DNA of 64,000 nt, taken from positions 2,541,767 to 2,605,766 of the forward strand of contig NZ_CP022161.1 in NCBI RefSeq assembly GCF_002214185.1, written 5' to 3'. Position numbers and translations under genes: made by a program. Each line of letters starts with the position of its first letter. Within the stretch, counting starts at the first letter, position 1. This DNA comes from Streptomyces capitiformicae. GTDB taxonomy: Bacteria > Actinomycetota > Actinomycetes > Streptomycetales > Streptomycetaceae. The notes below the pieces were generated by a model. The model saw nothing but the letters and a program-made list of their open reading frames with translations, had not been told where the DNA came from and did not search any database. Below are positions 42,506 through 50,548 of the stretch, piece by piece.

Positions 42506-43190
42506 CACCCTCTTCGGCCCCCGTGTCCTCCCTCGTGTCCTCCCTCGTATCCGCCCCCGTGTCCTCCCCCTTGTACGCCGCCACAGTCCGGTCCGCGGCC
42601 GCCCGCGCCGCCTCCGGGTCGTCCCCGTCGGCGACGGCCGCCTCGTACCACGCCTCACCGCTGAGCGTCACAAAGCGCCGCCCCTCATCCGTCGCCATCC
42701 AGGCCATGCCCTCCTTCGGATCGACGGAAGCCCCGGTGGAGAGGTGGATGGTGAGGGCGATGAGGATCGAGTCCCACCCGATCCCGACCGCGCCGGGCCC
42801 GAACTCGGCCCACCGCTTGTCGTCGACATGCGCGATGTGCTCGAGCTCGAACCGCGCACGCCCCTCCCCCTCCGCGCTGATCCGCAGCTCGATCCAGCTC
42901 ACGTCACCGCCGTACTCCCAGGTCGCGGTGAATCCCTTGGGCGGATCACAACGCTCGACGACCCCGCCGGCCTGGCCCTCCAGCTGATACCGCCCACCGA
43001 GCCGAAGCTCGCCGGAGATCGGCAGGAACCACCGCGGGATCCGCTCAGGATTCGTACAGGCGTCCCAGACATCCTCGACCGTCGAGTCGTACGACTGGCT
43101 CACGGTCACCACCCGCGCCTCACCGGCCTTGAACTCCCGGGTGCCGACCCGACGCCGTACGGCACTGATCTGATGGTCGACATCGATCAT
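42489..43190 (-). CDS. SRPBCC (AHSA1-like) domain protein
   Basis: The protein has 233 residues. An AHSA1/START-type hydrophobic pocket spans about 20-150 (SYDSTVEDVWDACTNPERIP, then GGRYQLEGQAGGVVERCDPP). A second segment with a family-typical WYEAAVADGDDP follows. The last 30 residues repeat EDT and acidic blocks encoded by short direct DNA repeats (42522-42570). It is coupled with the ArsR regulator upstream (ATGA), a pairing common in actinobacteria. Confidence 0.88.
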   Translation of the reverse strand: MIDVDHQISAVRRRVGTREFKAGEARVVTVSQSYDSTVEDVWDACTNPERIPRWFLPISGELRLGGRYQLEGQAGGVVERCDPPKGFTATWEYGGDVSWIELRISAEGEGRARFELEHIAHVDDKRWAEFGPGAVGIGWDSILIALTIHLSTGASVDPKEGMAWMATDEGRRFVTLSGEAWYEAAVADGDDPEAARAAADRTVAAYKGEDTGADTREDTREDTGAEEGDERGE

Positions 43191-43585
43191 GGTGCTCCTC
43201 CTGATTCCTGGTCTTTCTCCGGCTCCTGGGCGTTCTGCCGCTGCTCGGCCGCTTCACGAAGCCGCCGCTCCCGCTTGCCCCGGGCCAGCTCGGTGGCCAG
43301 GGCGTCCAGACGCGGGGTCCAGAAGCGGCGAAAACGGTCCAGCCACACGTCGATGTCCCGCAACGGCTCCGAGTTCACCGCGTACAGCCGCCGAGTACCC
43401 TCCGGCCGTACGGTCGCGAAGCCGTTCTCCCGCAGCACCTTCAGATGCTGCGAAACCCCTGGCTGCGATATCCCGAACTCGCCCCGGATGACGTCCGAGA
43501 CCTCCCCAGCTGTCATCTCCCCGTCCGCGAGCAGCTCAAGAATCCGCCGCCGCACGGGATCCCCGAGCACATCGAACGCGTGCAT
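43187..43585 (-). CDS. ArsR-family regulator
   Basis: The protein has 132 residues from the ATG at 43585; no ribosome site is visible, so it may be leaderless. The winged helix-turn-helix is MHAFDVLGDPVRRRILELLA with GISQPGVSQHLKVLRENGF. No Cys metal site is present; this subfamily controls SRPBCC genes. The palindrome CTTATATAAG 24 bp upstream is its likely operator. Confidence 0.9.
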   Translation of the reverse strand: MHAFDVLGDPVRRRILELLADGEMTAGEVSDVIRGEFGISQPGVSQHLKVLRENGFATVRPEGTRRLYAVNSEPLRDIDVWLDRFRRFWTPRLDALATELARGKRERRLREAAEQRQNAQEPEKDQESGGAP

Positions 43586-43608
43586 GGCACCCAAACTATC
43601 AGCACCCA

Positions 43609-43618
43609 CTTATATAAG
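43609..43618. promoter_or_regulatory. AT-rich palindrome upstream of the ArsR gene
   Basis: CTTATATAAG is a perfect 10-bp palindrome in very GC-rich surroundings. It is placed for promoter and operator use by the ArsR-SRPBCC operon. A TAGGCT -10-like hexamer for the other direction lies nearby at 43652-43657. Confidence 0.55.
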
Positions 43619-43682
43619 CCACAACAAATATTCCCGTCCTCACCGCAAGGCTAGGCTGCCCGCAAGATCGCTTCAGAACGGC

Positions 43683-44079
43683 GTGGCCGAGGGTGACGTT
43701 GTGCGGTTCCAGACCGGCTCCGACGGGCTGCACTGGGCTGTCGGACGGGTCAGTTACGCCGGTACCCCTGGGGCGCAGCCTCAGGCGCAGCGATCAAGGC
43801 GCGCTGGAGCGGGTCTCCGAGAAGGCGCGGGCCAACACGAGCGGCCGCTTCGCGGCCAAGGCGATGGAGGCGATGGAGGGCGGCGGCCGCCGCTTCGTCG
43901 ATGCCCCGCCCGTGCTGAGCCGCGTGGACGACGCGGAGGCCACGGCGGTCGCGGCCACCCTGGAGCACTACCTGACCACACTCTCGGAGGACCGCCACGC
44001 GCTCCTGAATCAAAGGCAAGAAGAGGGCTGGTGGCGCTACGAAGTCGGTTGCGGCACCGACGAGTGGTGGAACGCCTGA
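43683..44079 (+). pseudogene. Fused remnants: DUF4265-like start and an unknown C-terminus in another frame
   Basis: From 43683 one frame reads VAEGDVVRFQTGSDGLHWAV followed by GRVSYAG, which looks like the core of a DUF4265 protein, and then loses sense near 43775. A second frame continues with ALERVSEKARANTSGRFAAK through EEGWWRYEVGCGTDEWWNA and stops at 44079; this part has the composition of a real protein. I infer a deletion or frameshift joining two genes. An open frame of 128 residues starting at 43693 covers only the second part. Confidence 0.45.
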
Positions 44080-44088
44080 CTCGTCCGA

Positions 44089-44181
44089 CTAGAAGATCTC
44101 GTCGACCTGCGGCCCGGCCGCCGCAGTCATCCGGCTCACGGCGCCGGACTCCACGATCAGCAGATCCGGAAGCCACTCCTC
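44089..44181 (-). pseudogene. C-terminal remnant of the gene interrupted by IS605 copy 2
   Basis: Thirty residues (EEWLPDLLIVESGAV, then SRMTAAAGPQVDEIF) and a TAG stop follow directly after the element right end. Joined to the truncated gene on the far side (ending HLRFY) they give HLRFYEEWLPDLL, a natural continuation for that family. The element therefore split one gene of about 140 residues. Confidence 0.72.
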
Positions 44182-44330
44182 TTGAAGTTCTCCCCTCCCT
44201 TCGCAAGCTCAGGAAGGGGATTCCTGTCTACCTTGCGGCGACAGGCTTGACGGTTTTACCCGCCCTGCGACCGCGCCTTCCGGCGGCCGGGACCTCCACG
44301 ATGACGCGGCCGATCCGGTACAGGTGCAAG
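44162..44330 (-). ncRNA. Predicted omega RNA (reRNA) with guide, copy 2
   Basis: It has the same layout as at copy 1: the tnpB 3' end, a conserved hairpin stretch (CCCCTTCC ... GAAGGGAGGGG) and the boundary at 44182. A guide is then read from the interrupted host gene (GAGGAGTGGCTTCCGGATCT). The 5' limit is arbitrary. Confidence 0.45.
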
Positions 44331-45571
44331 ATGTTCCTCGCTGCGTTCCAGTCGGCGTTCGCCGTCCAGCCGCAGTCAGGGTTCTTGCAGGCGAACAGTT
44401 CCTGGCTCTCTCGGCTGCCGGGGGTGGTGAAGCCGCAGGCTGAGCACCGCTGGGAGGTGTGCGGGGCGGGAACCTTGACGAGCCGGCCGCCGTACCGGGC
44501 GGTCTTGTACGTCAGCATCGTCACGGTCCGCCCCCATGCCTCCTGCGCGATGGAGCGGTTCAGTCCGGCCTTCGCCCTGGCCCCGTTGCGCAGGAACGCG
44601 CCCTGCTGCTCGGGGTCGGGCTTGGGGGCCGGGCTCTTGGTCATGCCGAGGATGTTGAGCTGTTCGACCACCAGCACGCCGTACGCGCGGGCGAGATACG
44701 TGGTCGTCTGGTGCTGCCAGTCCAAGGCTCGTCGCGTGGCTTTTGCTCGGAGCTGCTTGATCTGGTCGTAGGTGTGCTGCAAACGCTTGGAGGTCTTCTC
44801 CCCGCGCTTGCGGAACGTCTTGCGGTGCGCGGCCTGCCGCTCCAGCTTGAGGAGCTTGGCCTTCTCCTTCAATGTCAGCCACTTGTCACGGTCGCAGTCA
44901 CCGTTCGGCAGGCGCGGCGGGCGCCCGTGGTCCTGGTGGTCCTTGTTCGAGAGGGCGAGGGGGATGTTCACTCCGGCGTCGATGCCGACCTCCGGCCCCT
45001 GGTGCGGCTCGGGGGCGCGTTCGAGGGTCTGGACGCGGAAGGCGATGTGCCAGCCCAACGCGTCCTTGACCAGCCGGGCGCCGGTGATCCGGTTCGCCTT
45101 GTTCGCCCTCTTCCCGACAGGGAGATCCTTGGTCCAGCGGAAACGGACCCGGCCCACCTTGGGAATGTTGACCATGCCCCACCGGCGGTGGACGCGGACG
45201 ACGTTCAGGTCCCGGCCCTGCGGAATGTCCACGGACATCGGCCAGCGGAAGCGGCCCTTGTAGCTGGGCTCCTGTGCCCGTCCCTCCCAGCAGTTCACCC
45301 ACGCCCGGTGGTACGTCTTCAAGACGGCCTGCGCGGCCTGGGCGGGAAGGACGGCGAGGTAATCGAGATCCTTGCGGGCCTGCCGTATCGCAGCGTCCGC
45401 GCCTGCCAGGGTGCGCTTGTCCTTGGGCATCATCTGCCACCAGGAGTGCAGGCAGTTCCACATAGTGCGGGCCGCGTGCGCCTGGTCATCCATGACGCGG
45501 ATCTCGGCAGGGCTCAGTGCCAGTCGGGCACGGTGCCCGAACTGCCGCTTCACCAGACCGAGTTCGCTCAT
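44228..45571 (-). CDS. tnpB: TnpB RNA-guided nuclease (IS605 OrfB), copy 2
   Basis: The protein has 447 residues from the ATG at 45571; an ATG nine bases earlier is also open. The RuvC triad is present as GIDAGVN (Asp), VVEQLNI (Glu) and NADWNAARN (Asp), with zinc finger CSAC...CKNPDC. It is nearly the same protein as copy 1, but the region after the Glu (ILGMTKSPAPKPDPEQQGAF) differs in sequence and length. Its right end and the adjacent 16-20 bases would form its guide RNA. Confidence 0.93.
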   Translation of the reverse strand: MSELGLVKRQFGHRARLALSPAEIRVMDDQAHAARTMWNCLHSWWQMMPKDKRTLAGADAAIRQARKDLDYLAVLPAQAAQAVLKTYHRAWVNCWEGRAQEPSYKGRFRWPMSVDIPQGRDLNVVRVHRRWGMVNIPKVGRVRFRWTKDLPVGKRANKANRITGARLVKDALGWHIAFRVQTLERAPEPHQGPEVGIDAGVNIPLALSNKDHQDHGRPPRLPNGDCDRDKWLTLKEKAKLLKLERQAAHRKTFRKRGEKTSKRLQHTYDQIKQLRAKATRRALDWQHQTTTYLARAYGVLVVEQLNILGMTKSPAPKPDPEQQGAFLRNGARAKAGLNRSIAQEAWGRTVTMLTYKTARYGGRLVKVPAPHTSQRCSACGFTTPGSRESQELFACKNPDCGWTANADWNAARNILHLYRIGRVIVEVPAAGRRGRRAGKTVKPVAAR

Positions 45572-45592
45572 GACGATCACTCCAGTTGGTTT

Positions 45593-46024
45593 ATGTCACC
45601 ACGCTGGAATCCAAACCCTGACGTACGCACCGGCCGTCACGTCGTCTACAACCTGCACGTGCACTTGGTGTTCATCACCAAGTACCGGCGCAAGGCCATG
45701 ACGGACGTCATGCTGACGCGCTGCGAAGAGATCATGCGGGAGGTGTGCACGGACTTCGAGGCCGACCTGAAGCAGTTCAACGGCGAGGAGGATCACGTAC
45801 ACCTGCTCGTGCACTACCCGCCGAAAGTCCAGCTCTCCAAGCTGGTCAACTCCCTCAAAAGCGTCTCCGCCCGCCTGCTGCGCAAGGAGTACGACGCGCA
45901 CGTGCGCCGGTACCTGTGGGGCGGCCACTTCTGGTCCGGCTCCTACTTCGCCGGAAGCTGCGGCGGGGCACCCCTGACCGTCGTACAGCAGTACATCGAG
46001 CGGCAGAAACGCCCCGTGAGCTGA
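45593..46024 (+). CDS. tnpA: IS200-like Y1 (HUH) transposase TnpA, copy 2
   Basis: The protein has 143 residues from the ATG at 45593. It shows the fold start TGRHVVYNLHVHLVFITKYR, HUH motif DHVHLLVH, and catalytic Tyr in VQQYIERQKRP. It acts as a dimer on single-stranded hairpin ends and moves the element without target duplication. It is intact, unlike copy 1, and could in principle serve both copies. Confidence 0.93.
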   Translation: MSPRWNPNPDVRTGRHVVYNLHVHLVFITKYRRKAMTDVMLTRCEEIMREVCTDFEADLKQFNGEEDHVHLLVHYPPKVQLSKLVNSLKSVSARLLRKEYDAHVRRYLWGGHFWSGSYFAGSCGGAPLTVVQQYIERQKRPVS

Positions 46025-46117
46025 GGTCAACAGTGCAGACCCGCGCTCCGGTGCGGGTCACCCCTATTTCGAGATGGCCTTCACCATCCGGCCTGAAGGC
46101 CGGAGCACTGGCCAAGA

Positions 46118-46450
46118 TCAAAGGTAGAAGCGCAGGTGCCCGATGACACCGATGCTGCTGGTGAGCGCCCCGAGCCGACCCACCAGCGACCGCAGGTCGT
46201 CGAACTCATCGGGATGCACCTCCTGCCGAACCGTCAACGCCCACCCCCGAGCCCCCCGACACAGCTCACCGACGAGAACACCGCCGATACGCGCGGCCGC
46301 TCCCCGGTCCGCCAACAACGGATACGCGTCGTCGCCCCCTTGCCCCTCTGTCTCCCCCTCGCCCAAATGCCACCGAAGCAAGGCGAGGTCGTCGGCCGGA
46401 AGGGATTCCGGAAGATCAAGGCTGAGCTGAAGCTCATAGATGTCGGCCAT
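46118..46450 (-). pseudogene. Last gene of the immunity operon, truncated by IS605
   Basis: The frame gives 110 residues (MADIYELQLSLDLPESLPAD, RQEVHPDEFDDLRSLVGRL, IGVIGHLRFY), then one Leu and a TGA made by the element edge. I recall similar Streptomyces proteins that begin MADxYE and end after HxRFYE. They are found among toxin-immunity loci, so an immunity role is plausible. The missing 30 residues are at 44089-44181. It lies 30 bp after the preceding operon gene. Confidence 0.75.
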
Positions 46451-46480
46451 ACCGGAAGGCTAGGGACCCGCGGACCTCGC

Positions 46481-47086
46481 TCAGGACACGAAGCCGATGA
46501 CGCCGAACCCGGACCGCGACTCCGCGTGCCGCAGCCACCCGATGCATTCCATGACGGCCTCCACGACCTCCGGTTCCAGCGCCGGAGGCTGCCCCTTCGC
46601 CTTCGTGGCCTCGAACTGCTCCAACGCCCGCAGACACTGCTCGTGCGTCCACTGACCACAGCCCGGCATATACGTCCGCGGCAGCGGAGCCGGCAGATCG
46701 CTGTAACCGAACTCCTCCACGGACACCGCGGTGATCCCCAGCGCGGTCAGCCCCTCGTCGACCACCGAGAGCCAGTCGCCCCGGTGCGGAGTGAAGCTGC
46801 TGTTGTCCAGGAACGAGCCGGTGAGAGAACACAGCCGCTTGTACGCGTAGCCGTACTGGAAGGCATGCTCCTCCTCACTGAACGGCCCACCGTGCACCAC
46901 CGCCCGCAGCGCCTCGTACGCCGTGGGCGCCCCGTCCTCGATCTCGGACTTGAACCAGTCGTCGTCCCGAGCCAAGTCGTCCCCGAACTTGCTCCGTATG
47001 ACATCGAGCAACTGCTCGTCCCGCGACGCGACCAGCGCCCGCGTGGCAGCCACATCCAGCAAGTACACACTCAGAGAAGAACTCAT
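46481..47086 (-). CDS. DUF7691-type protein (immunity-like), first copy
   Basis: The protein has 201 residues, soluble, mixed helical: MSSSLSVYLLDVAATRALVA, HAFQYGYAYKRLCSLTGSFL, LTALGITAVSVEEFGYSDLP. It shares pattern and length with the protein at 48998-49651. Such proteins stand beside polymorphic toxins in Streptomyces, so I read it as an immunity or immunity-associated protein. It lies 46 bp after the doubled Imm49 gene in the same leftward operon. The family label is from memory of the motif order. Confidence 0.7.
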   Translation of the reverse strand: MSSSLSVYLLDVAATRALVASRDEQLLDVIRSKFGDDLARDDDWFKSEIEDGAPTAYEALRAVVHGGPFSEEEHAFQYGYAYKRLCSLTGSFLDNSSFTPHRGDWLSVVDEGLTALGITAVSVEEFGYSDLPAPLPRTYMPGCGQWTHEQCLRALEQFEATKAKGQPPALEPEVVEAVMECIGWLRHAESRSGFGVIGFVS

Positions 47087-47132
47087 GCCCCGAAACTAGC
47101 GCCCACCACTGACAACACCCTCCGCCCTCCGC

Positions 47133-48935
47133 TCAGAAGGGGGTGGCCGCCCTCAGCAGCCGGGCGGGCAGATACGGGGACTCGACCTTGATCTCCCAGC
47201 CCCGGCGGCGGGCGTGGCAGGCCAACGCCAGGACATCCAGATCGAGCGCGGTGTCGCAGGTGTCGGCGCGGTCGGCGACCCGGTAGTAATCACGATGCGC
47301 TTCGAGCGCGTCGAGGAGAGCGAGGTTGAAGCTTTCCTCATCGCCCTCGACCAGCTGCGAGAACAACACGGCCGGCGGCGGCAGGAAGCCCCACTCCTCG
47401 GCCTTCGCACAGTCCCGCACCGCCTGGTCGGTCGCGGGTTCGGGATCCTCGCCGCGCAGATAGTCGTGGAGGGCCTGCCAGTAGGAGGCGAAGGCGGAAC
47501 CGTCCTCCCGCAGCAGCGCGGGATCGGTCAGCACCAGGGCGGCGAGATCCTCACGCCGACCGGTGATCAGCGCGAAGTTCGTGGCGGTGGCCCACTGCCC
47601 GGCACCGGTGAAGTGCCGGCCACCCTCGACGACGCAGTTCACCGTCGTACCGTTGATCACCACCTCCACGGACGACGCGGGTTCGGCCCCGGCGACCCGT
47701 ACGGCGGCAGCCCCCAACTGCGAGGCGAGAAGCAGATTTTCGAGCTGCTCGTCGGTGACATCGGAGTGGAGCGTGGCACGGAACATGAACAGAAGCTCGT
47801 GATCCCGCATGGCCTTGGCCAACTCCGCGGCGGAAACGGGCTTCTCCCGACCCTCCGCGAGGACATCCTCAATACTCCGCTCAAAAATGGCCTGACTCTC
47901 CGGATGGAGCAGCCTGGGATTCTCAGGCCGCTCGACGACCACCATCCCGGCATCGGCCAACTGCGCCACGGCATCCGGCCGCCTGTCCCGCCCGTACTCC
48001 CGCACCCGCGGCCCCCCGCTCTCGAACCCGGTGACCAACGCCCGCGGCAGATAACCGGTGTCGATCCCCGGCTCCCACCCCTCCCTGCGATGAGCGAGCG
48101 CGGCCAGCGCGAGCGGAAGCAGAGGAATCAGCGAACGGGGCCCGGCGCCATCCCCCGACATCGCGCTGTACGGACCGAGCAACCGAGCCAACTCCGCCCA
48201 GAACCCCTCCTGATCACCGAGAACAAGGGCCCGCAAGGCATACAAAGCAACGCTGTAAGGCTGCTCGGCAAGCCCACCCAGCTCCCCACCAGGCCCCTCA
48301 CGCCCTCCGCTCTCGTCATCCAGAGCCCAGACGCGAGCGATGGCGGCCGATATCGCCGCGAGCTTCTCCTCCCGGGACGCCGAATGGCTCGCGCCCACGT
48401 CCCCCTCGCTCCCCGTGTCCCCGATGACGTACGCCATGAACCCATTGACGAGCTCGACGTCCGGCCTCCCACCCCGCCCCGTCTGAAGCGGCACCCGGGC
48501 GAAGTGAAAAGCCTCCCCATGCCAATCAGCCCGCCCGGCGAGAACGGCCAGACAGAACGCGTCAATCCACTGCCGCACGCTGACGCTCCCCGGCCGACCC
48601 TCCGCCCCCCGCTCGTAATCGATCCCGAAGTCCACATAGGAGAGGAAGACCTGGAAGGAACTGCGCGGGAAGTACGCGGCATAGGCCACCGCCCCCGCGG
48701 CAGCCTCGGCGGCATCCTTGAGCACGGCCTCAGCCTCAGGCAGATCAAGATCGGGCCACTCCACGGAGAGCGCCCCCAGATACTCGACCAGTTCCTCCGC
48801 CAGCCCCCACCACTCATCGACTGCCACAGGCCCGGCCTTCGACATGGACCGCGCCCGCCCCGTGATCCGCTCGGCAAACCCCTCCCGAACCGCCGAGACC
48901 AAGGCTCCGCCCACCCGATGCCGCTCGATCCGCAC
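47133..48935 (-). CDS. Doubled Imm49-family immunity protein
   Basis: The protein has 600 residues. The N-terminal half has the Imm49 pattern AVAYAAYFPRSSFQVFLSYV, WIDAFCLAVLAGRADWHGEA and a final GIDTGYLPRALV. The C-terminal half repeats the theme: SAFASYWQALHDYLRGEDP, LFSQLVEGDEESFNLALLDA, IKVESPYLPARLL. The ordinary Imm49 gene at 49685-50548 (287 residues) matches the second half. So this is two Imm49 units in one chain. It starts at a GTG. It probably neutralises a cognate toxin in the cytoplasm. Confidence 0.82.
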   Translation of the reverse strand: MRIERHRVGGALVSAVREGFAERITGRARSMSKAGPVAVDEWWGLAEELVEYLGALSVEWPDLDLPEAEAVLKDAAEAAAGAVAYAAYFPRSSFQVFLSYVDFGIDYERGAEGRPGSVSVRQWIDAFCLAVLAGRADWHGEAFHFARVPLQTGRGGRPDVELVNGFMAYVIGDTGSEGDVGASHSASREEKLAAISAAIARVWALDDESGGREGPGGELGGLAEQPYSVALYALRALVLGDQEGFWAELARLLGPYSAMSGDGAGPRSLIPLLPLALAALAHRREGWEPGIDTGYLPRALVTGFESGGPRVREYGRDRRPDAVAQLADAGMVVVERPENPRLLHPESQAIFERSIEDVLAEGREKPVSAAELAKAMRDHELLFMFRATLHSDVTDEQLENLLLASQLGAAAVRVAGAEPASSVEVVINGTTVNCVVEGGRHFTGAGQWATATNFALITGRREDLAALVLTDPALLREDGSAFASYWQALHDYLRGEDPEPATDQAVRDCAKAEEWGFLPPPAVLFSQLVEGDEESFNLALLDALEAHRDYYRVADRADTCDTALDLDVLALACHARRRGWEIKVESPYLPARLLRAATPF

Positions 48936-48997
48936 TACCCGCCCCGCCCCGTGTACGTGTCCACCACAAGTGCCTGGCCCAGCCTAGGCGCCGGACC

Positions 48998-49651
48998 TCA
49001 GGTGAGCGAGAAGAAGATCGTGTCCTGGCTGTACCAGGAGGAGGCGTGCTCCAACGCGGACTGCCACTCCTGGTGCTCGAACTCCAACTTCTCGATGAGC
49101 TCCTGTACGTCGTACCGGAAGTCCGGGTTCATCCGATCCAGCACGGCCCGGTACGCGTCGGCGGCGGGCTGGGCCTTGGCCAACGGCAGGTGGCCTATCG
49201 CGGGGTAGCCGTCGACCGAGTGCGGGATGAAAGGGAACTCGTCGGGCAGCCCGCCGTACAGATACCCGTGCGGCAGCAGCTCCTCGGGTACCCCCAGACC
49301 GCGCATCTCCTCGTCCACCAGGCCGAAGAACGTGCTCGGCTTCGAGTACGTGCCCAACTGATAGGGGTCGGAGGCGTTGTAGTCGATGATGTACTGCATC
49401 GCCGCGTGGTACGCGTTTCCCGCGCACTCCGCATCTGAATCCGTACGCCCCTCAATGAGGTGTTCCAGCGCGTCCGGTATAGACAGCCCCCAATCGATCC
49501 CATGCCGATCAAGGTCCTCCTGATAGGCATGGGCCCCCTCACGCATGCGGCCCAGCCAACGCAACTGCTCCGCCGTGAGCCTCCCGGCCGCCCCTAGGAA
49601 TCCGAGCACATCGCTCTTGTCAGCCGTGCTGTAGGAGATGTTGTGACTCAT
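48998..49651 (-). CDS. DUF7691-type protein (immunity-like), second copy
   Basis: The protein has 217 residues: SHNISYSTADKSDVLGFLGA, NAYHAAMQYIIDYNASDPYQ, STFFGLVDEEMRGLGVPEEL and an ending with paired aromatic residues. It is a distant paralogue of the protein at 46481-47086 with the same placement of segments. It lies between the two Imm49 genes in the operon, 33 bp after one and 62 bp before the other. Confidence 0.7.
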   Translation of the reverse strand: MSHNISYSTADKSDVLGFLGAAGRLTAEQLRWLGRMREGAHAYQEDLDRHGIDWGLSIPDALEHLIEGRTDSDAECAGNAYHAAMQYIIDYNASDPYQLGTYSKPSTFFGLVDEEMRGLGVPEELLPHGYLYGGLPDEFPFIPHSVDGYPAIGHLPLAKAQPAADAYRAVLDRMNPDFRYDVQELIEKLEFEHQEWQSALEHASSWYSQDTIFFSLT

Positions 49652-49684
49652 GATCCAAAGCTAGCGGGCCCCACTGACACCGCC

Positions 49685-50548
49685 TCAGGTCGGGAACTCG
49701 CCCAACCAGTCGTGGTGGAGAAGATGCTTGGGCAGGTACTCGGACTCGATCTCGATGGGGAATCCGCCGTCGTACGCAAGGCATGCGATGGCAAGAGGGC
49801 CTAGGGCTACAGCACCGTCGATGTCCGTCTCCCGGTCCTCGTTGAGAGTCCAGTACATCTTGTGCAGCTTCAGCGCTTCCTCAAGGGCAGGGTTGAAGCC
49901 CTCCTCGTTCCTGCGGACGAAGTTGTAGAAAAGGTTGATCGGCGGGTAGAGCAGGCCCTGTAGGAGGTCTCGCGGCGCGATGCGCGCCACCGCGGGGTCC
50001 GACGCCTCGAACGTGGCAGTGAGCTTCTCGACCAGCCCCGGCCTGCGAAGCCAGTACGTCTGCAGGGTGTCCACCCAGAGGTAGATGTACTCGTCGTACT
50101 GCCCCTCCGGAGAACGCAGCCGCTCCAACGGGATCTCGCAGAGCTCCGTTATCCGCTGCTGCTCACGGCAAATCACCGCCAGCCAGAAGGCGTTCAGCCA
50201 GGTCCCCGCATCAGCGGTCGACAGCGGCCCACGGGCCGGAAGGGTCCGCATCTTCCGGTTGATGCGGCACTCAACGGTTCCCTCACTCACACCGGTCACG
50301 GCGAAGAGCGCCGAGCCCAGCTGCATCGCGTTGACCGCGGCTTCCCAGGTCTCCACCGCCGCCGCTCGGGGATCGATGACGCAGCGAGCGCGCAACGCCA
50401 TGACAGCAGTGCCGAACATCGAGTCGATTACGGCCGTCGAGCCTTCCAGACGGTCGATACCTCTGATCAAGTGCCCGTTCACCCGCTCCGCGAACTGCTC
50501 GGCCTCGGGTCCTGCCGGCAGCCCATGCCGGGCAATGTGTACGGTCAC
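49685..50548 (-). CDS. Imm49-family immunity protein
   Basis: The protein has 287 residues. The GTG start overlaps the toxin stop by 4 bp, which is the position expected for the cognate immunity gene. Imm49 features are WLNAFWLAVICREQQRITEL, LYPPINLFYNFVRRNEEGFN and an end with IEIESEYLPKHLL. It should bind and block the nuclease tip of the upstream toxin so that the producing cell and its kin survive. Confidence 0.85.
   Translation of the reverse strand: MTVHIARHGLPAGPEAEQFAERVNGHLIRGIDRLEGSTAVIDSMFGTAVMALRARCVIDPRAAAVETWEAAVNAMQLGSALFAVTGVSEGTVECRINRKMRTLPARGPLSTADAGTWLNAFWLAVICREQQRITELCEIPLERLRSPEGQYDEYIYLWVDTLQTYWLRRPGLVEKLTATFEASDPAVARIAPRDLLQGLLYPPINLFYNFVRRNEEGFNPALEEALKLHKMYWTLNEDRETDIDGAVALGPLAIACLAYDGGFPIEIESEYLPKHLLHHDWLGEFPT

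Larger units (their letters stand above)
44182..46123. mobile_element. IS200/IS605-type element, copy 2 (both genes intact)
   Basis: Divergent tnpB (leftward) and tnpA (rightward). The right end lies at 44182 (minus strand GAGAACTTCAA). The left-end region after tnpA holds two hairpins: GACCCGC and GCGGGTC (46038-46059), and CCGGCCT-GA-AGGCCGG (46088-46103). The left boundary is either 46116 (after a TTGAT, as in ISDra2) or 46123 (after TTCTAC); see the findings. It is inserted in an immunity-type gene. Both proteins have full catalytic motifs, so the copy may be active. Confidence 0.87.

Noticed and set aside
41874-44771. Long plus-strand frame across the S1, SRPBCC and ArsR genes
   Set aside because: It is a shadow frame; only a short part (43683-43775) looks like a real, decayed gene and was listed separately.
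44459-45592. Plus-strand frame continuing upstream of the second TnpA
   Set aside because: It is antisense to tnpB; the transposase fold begins at the ATG at 45593.
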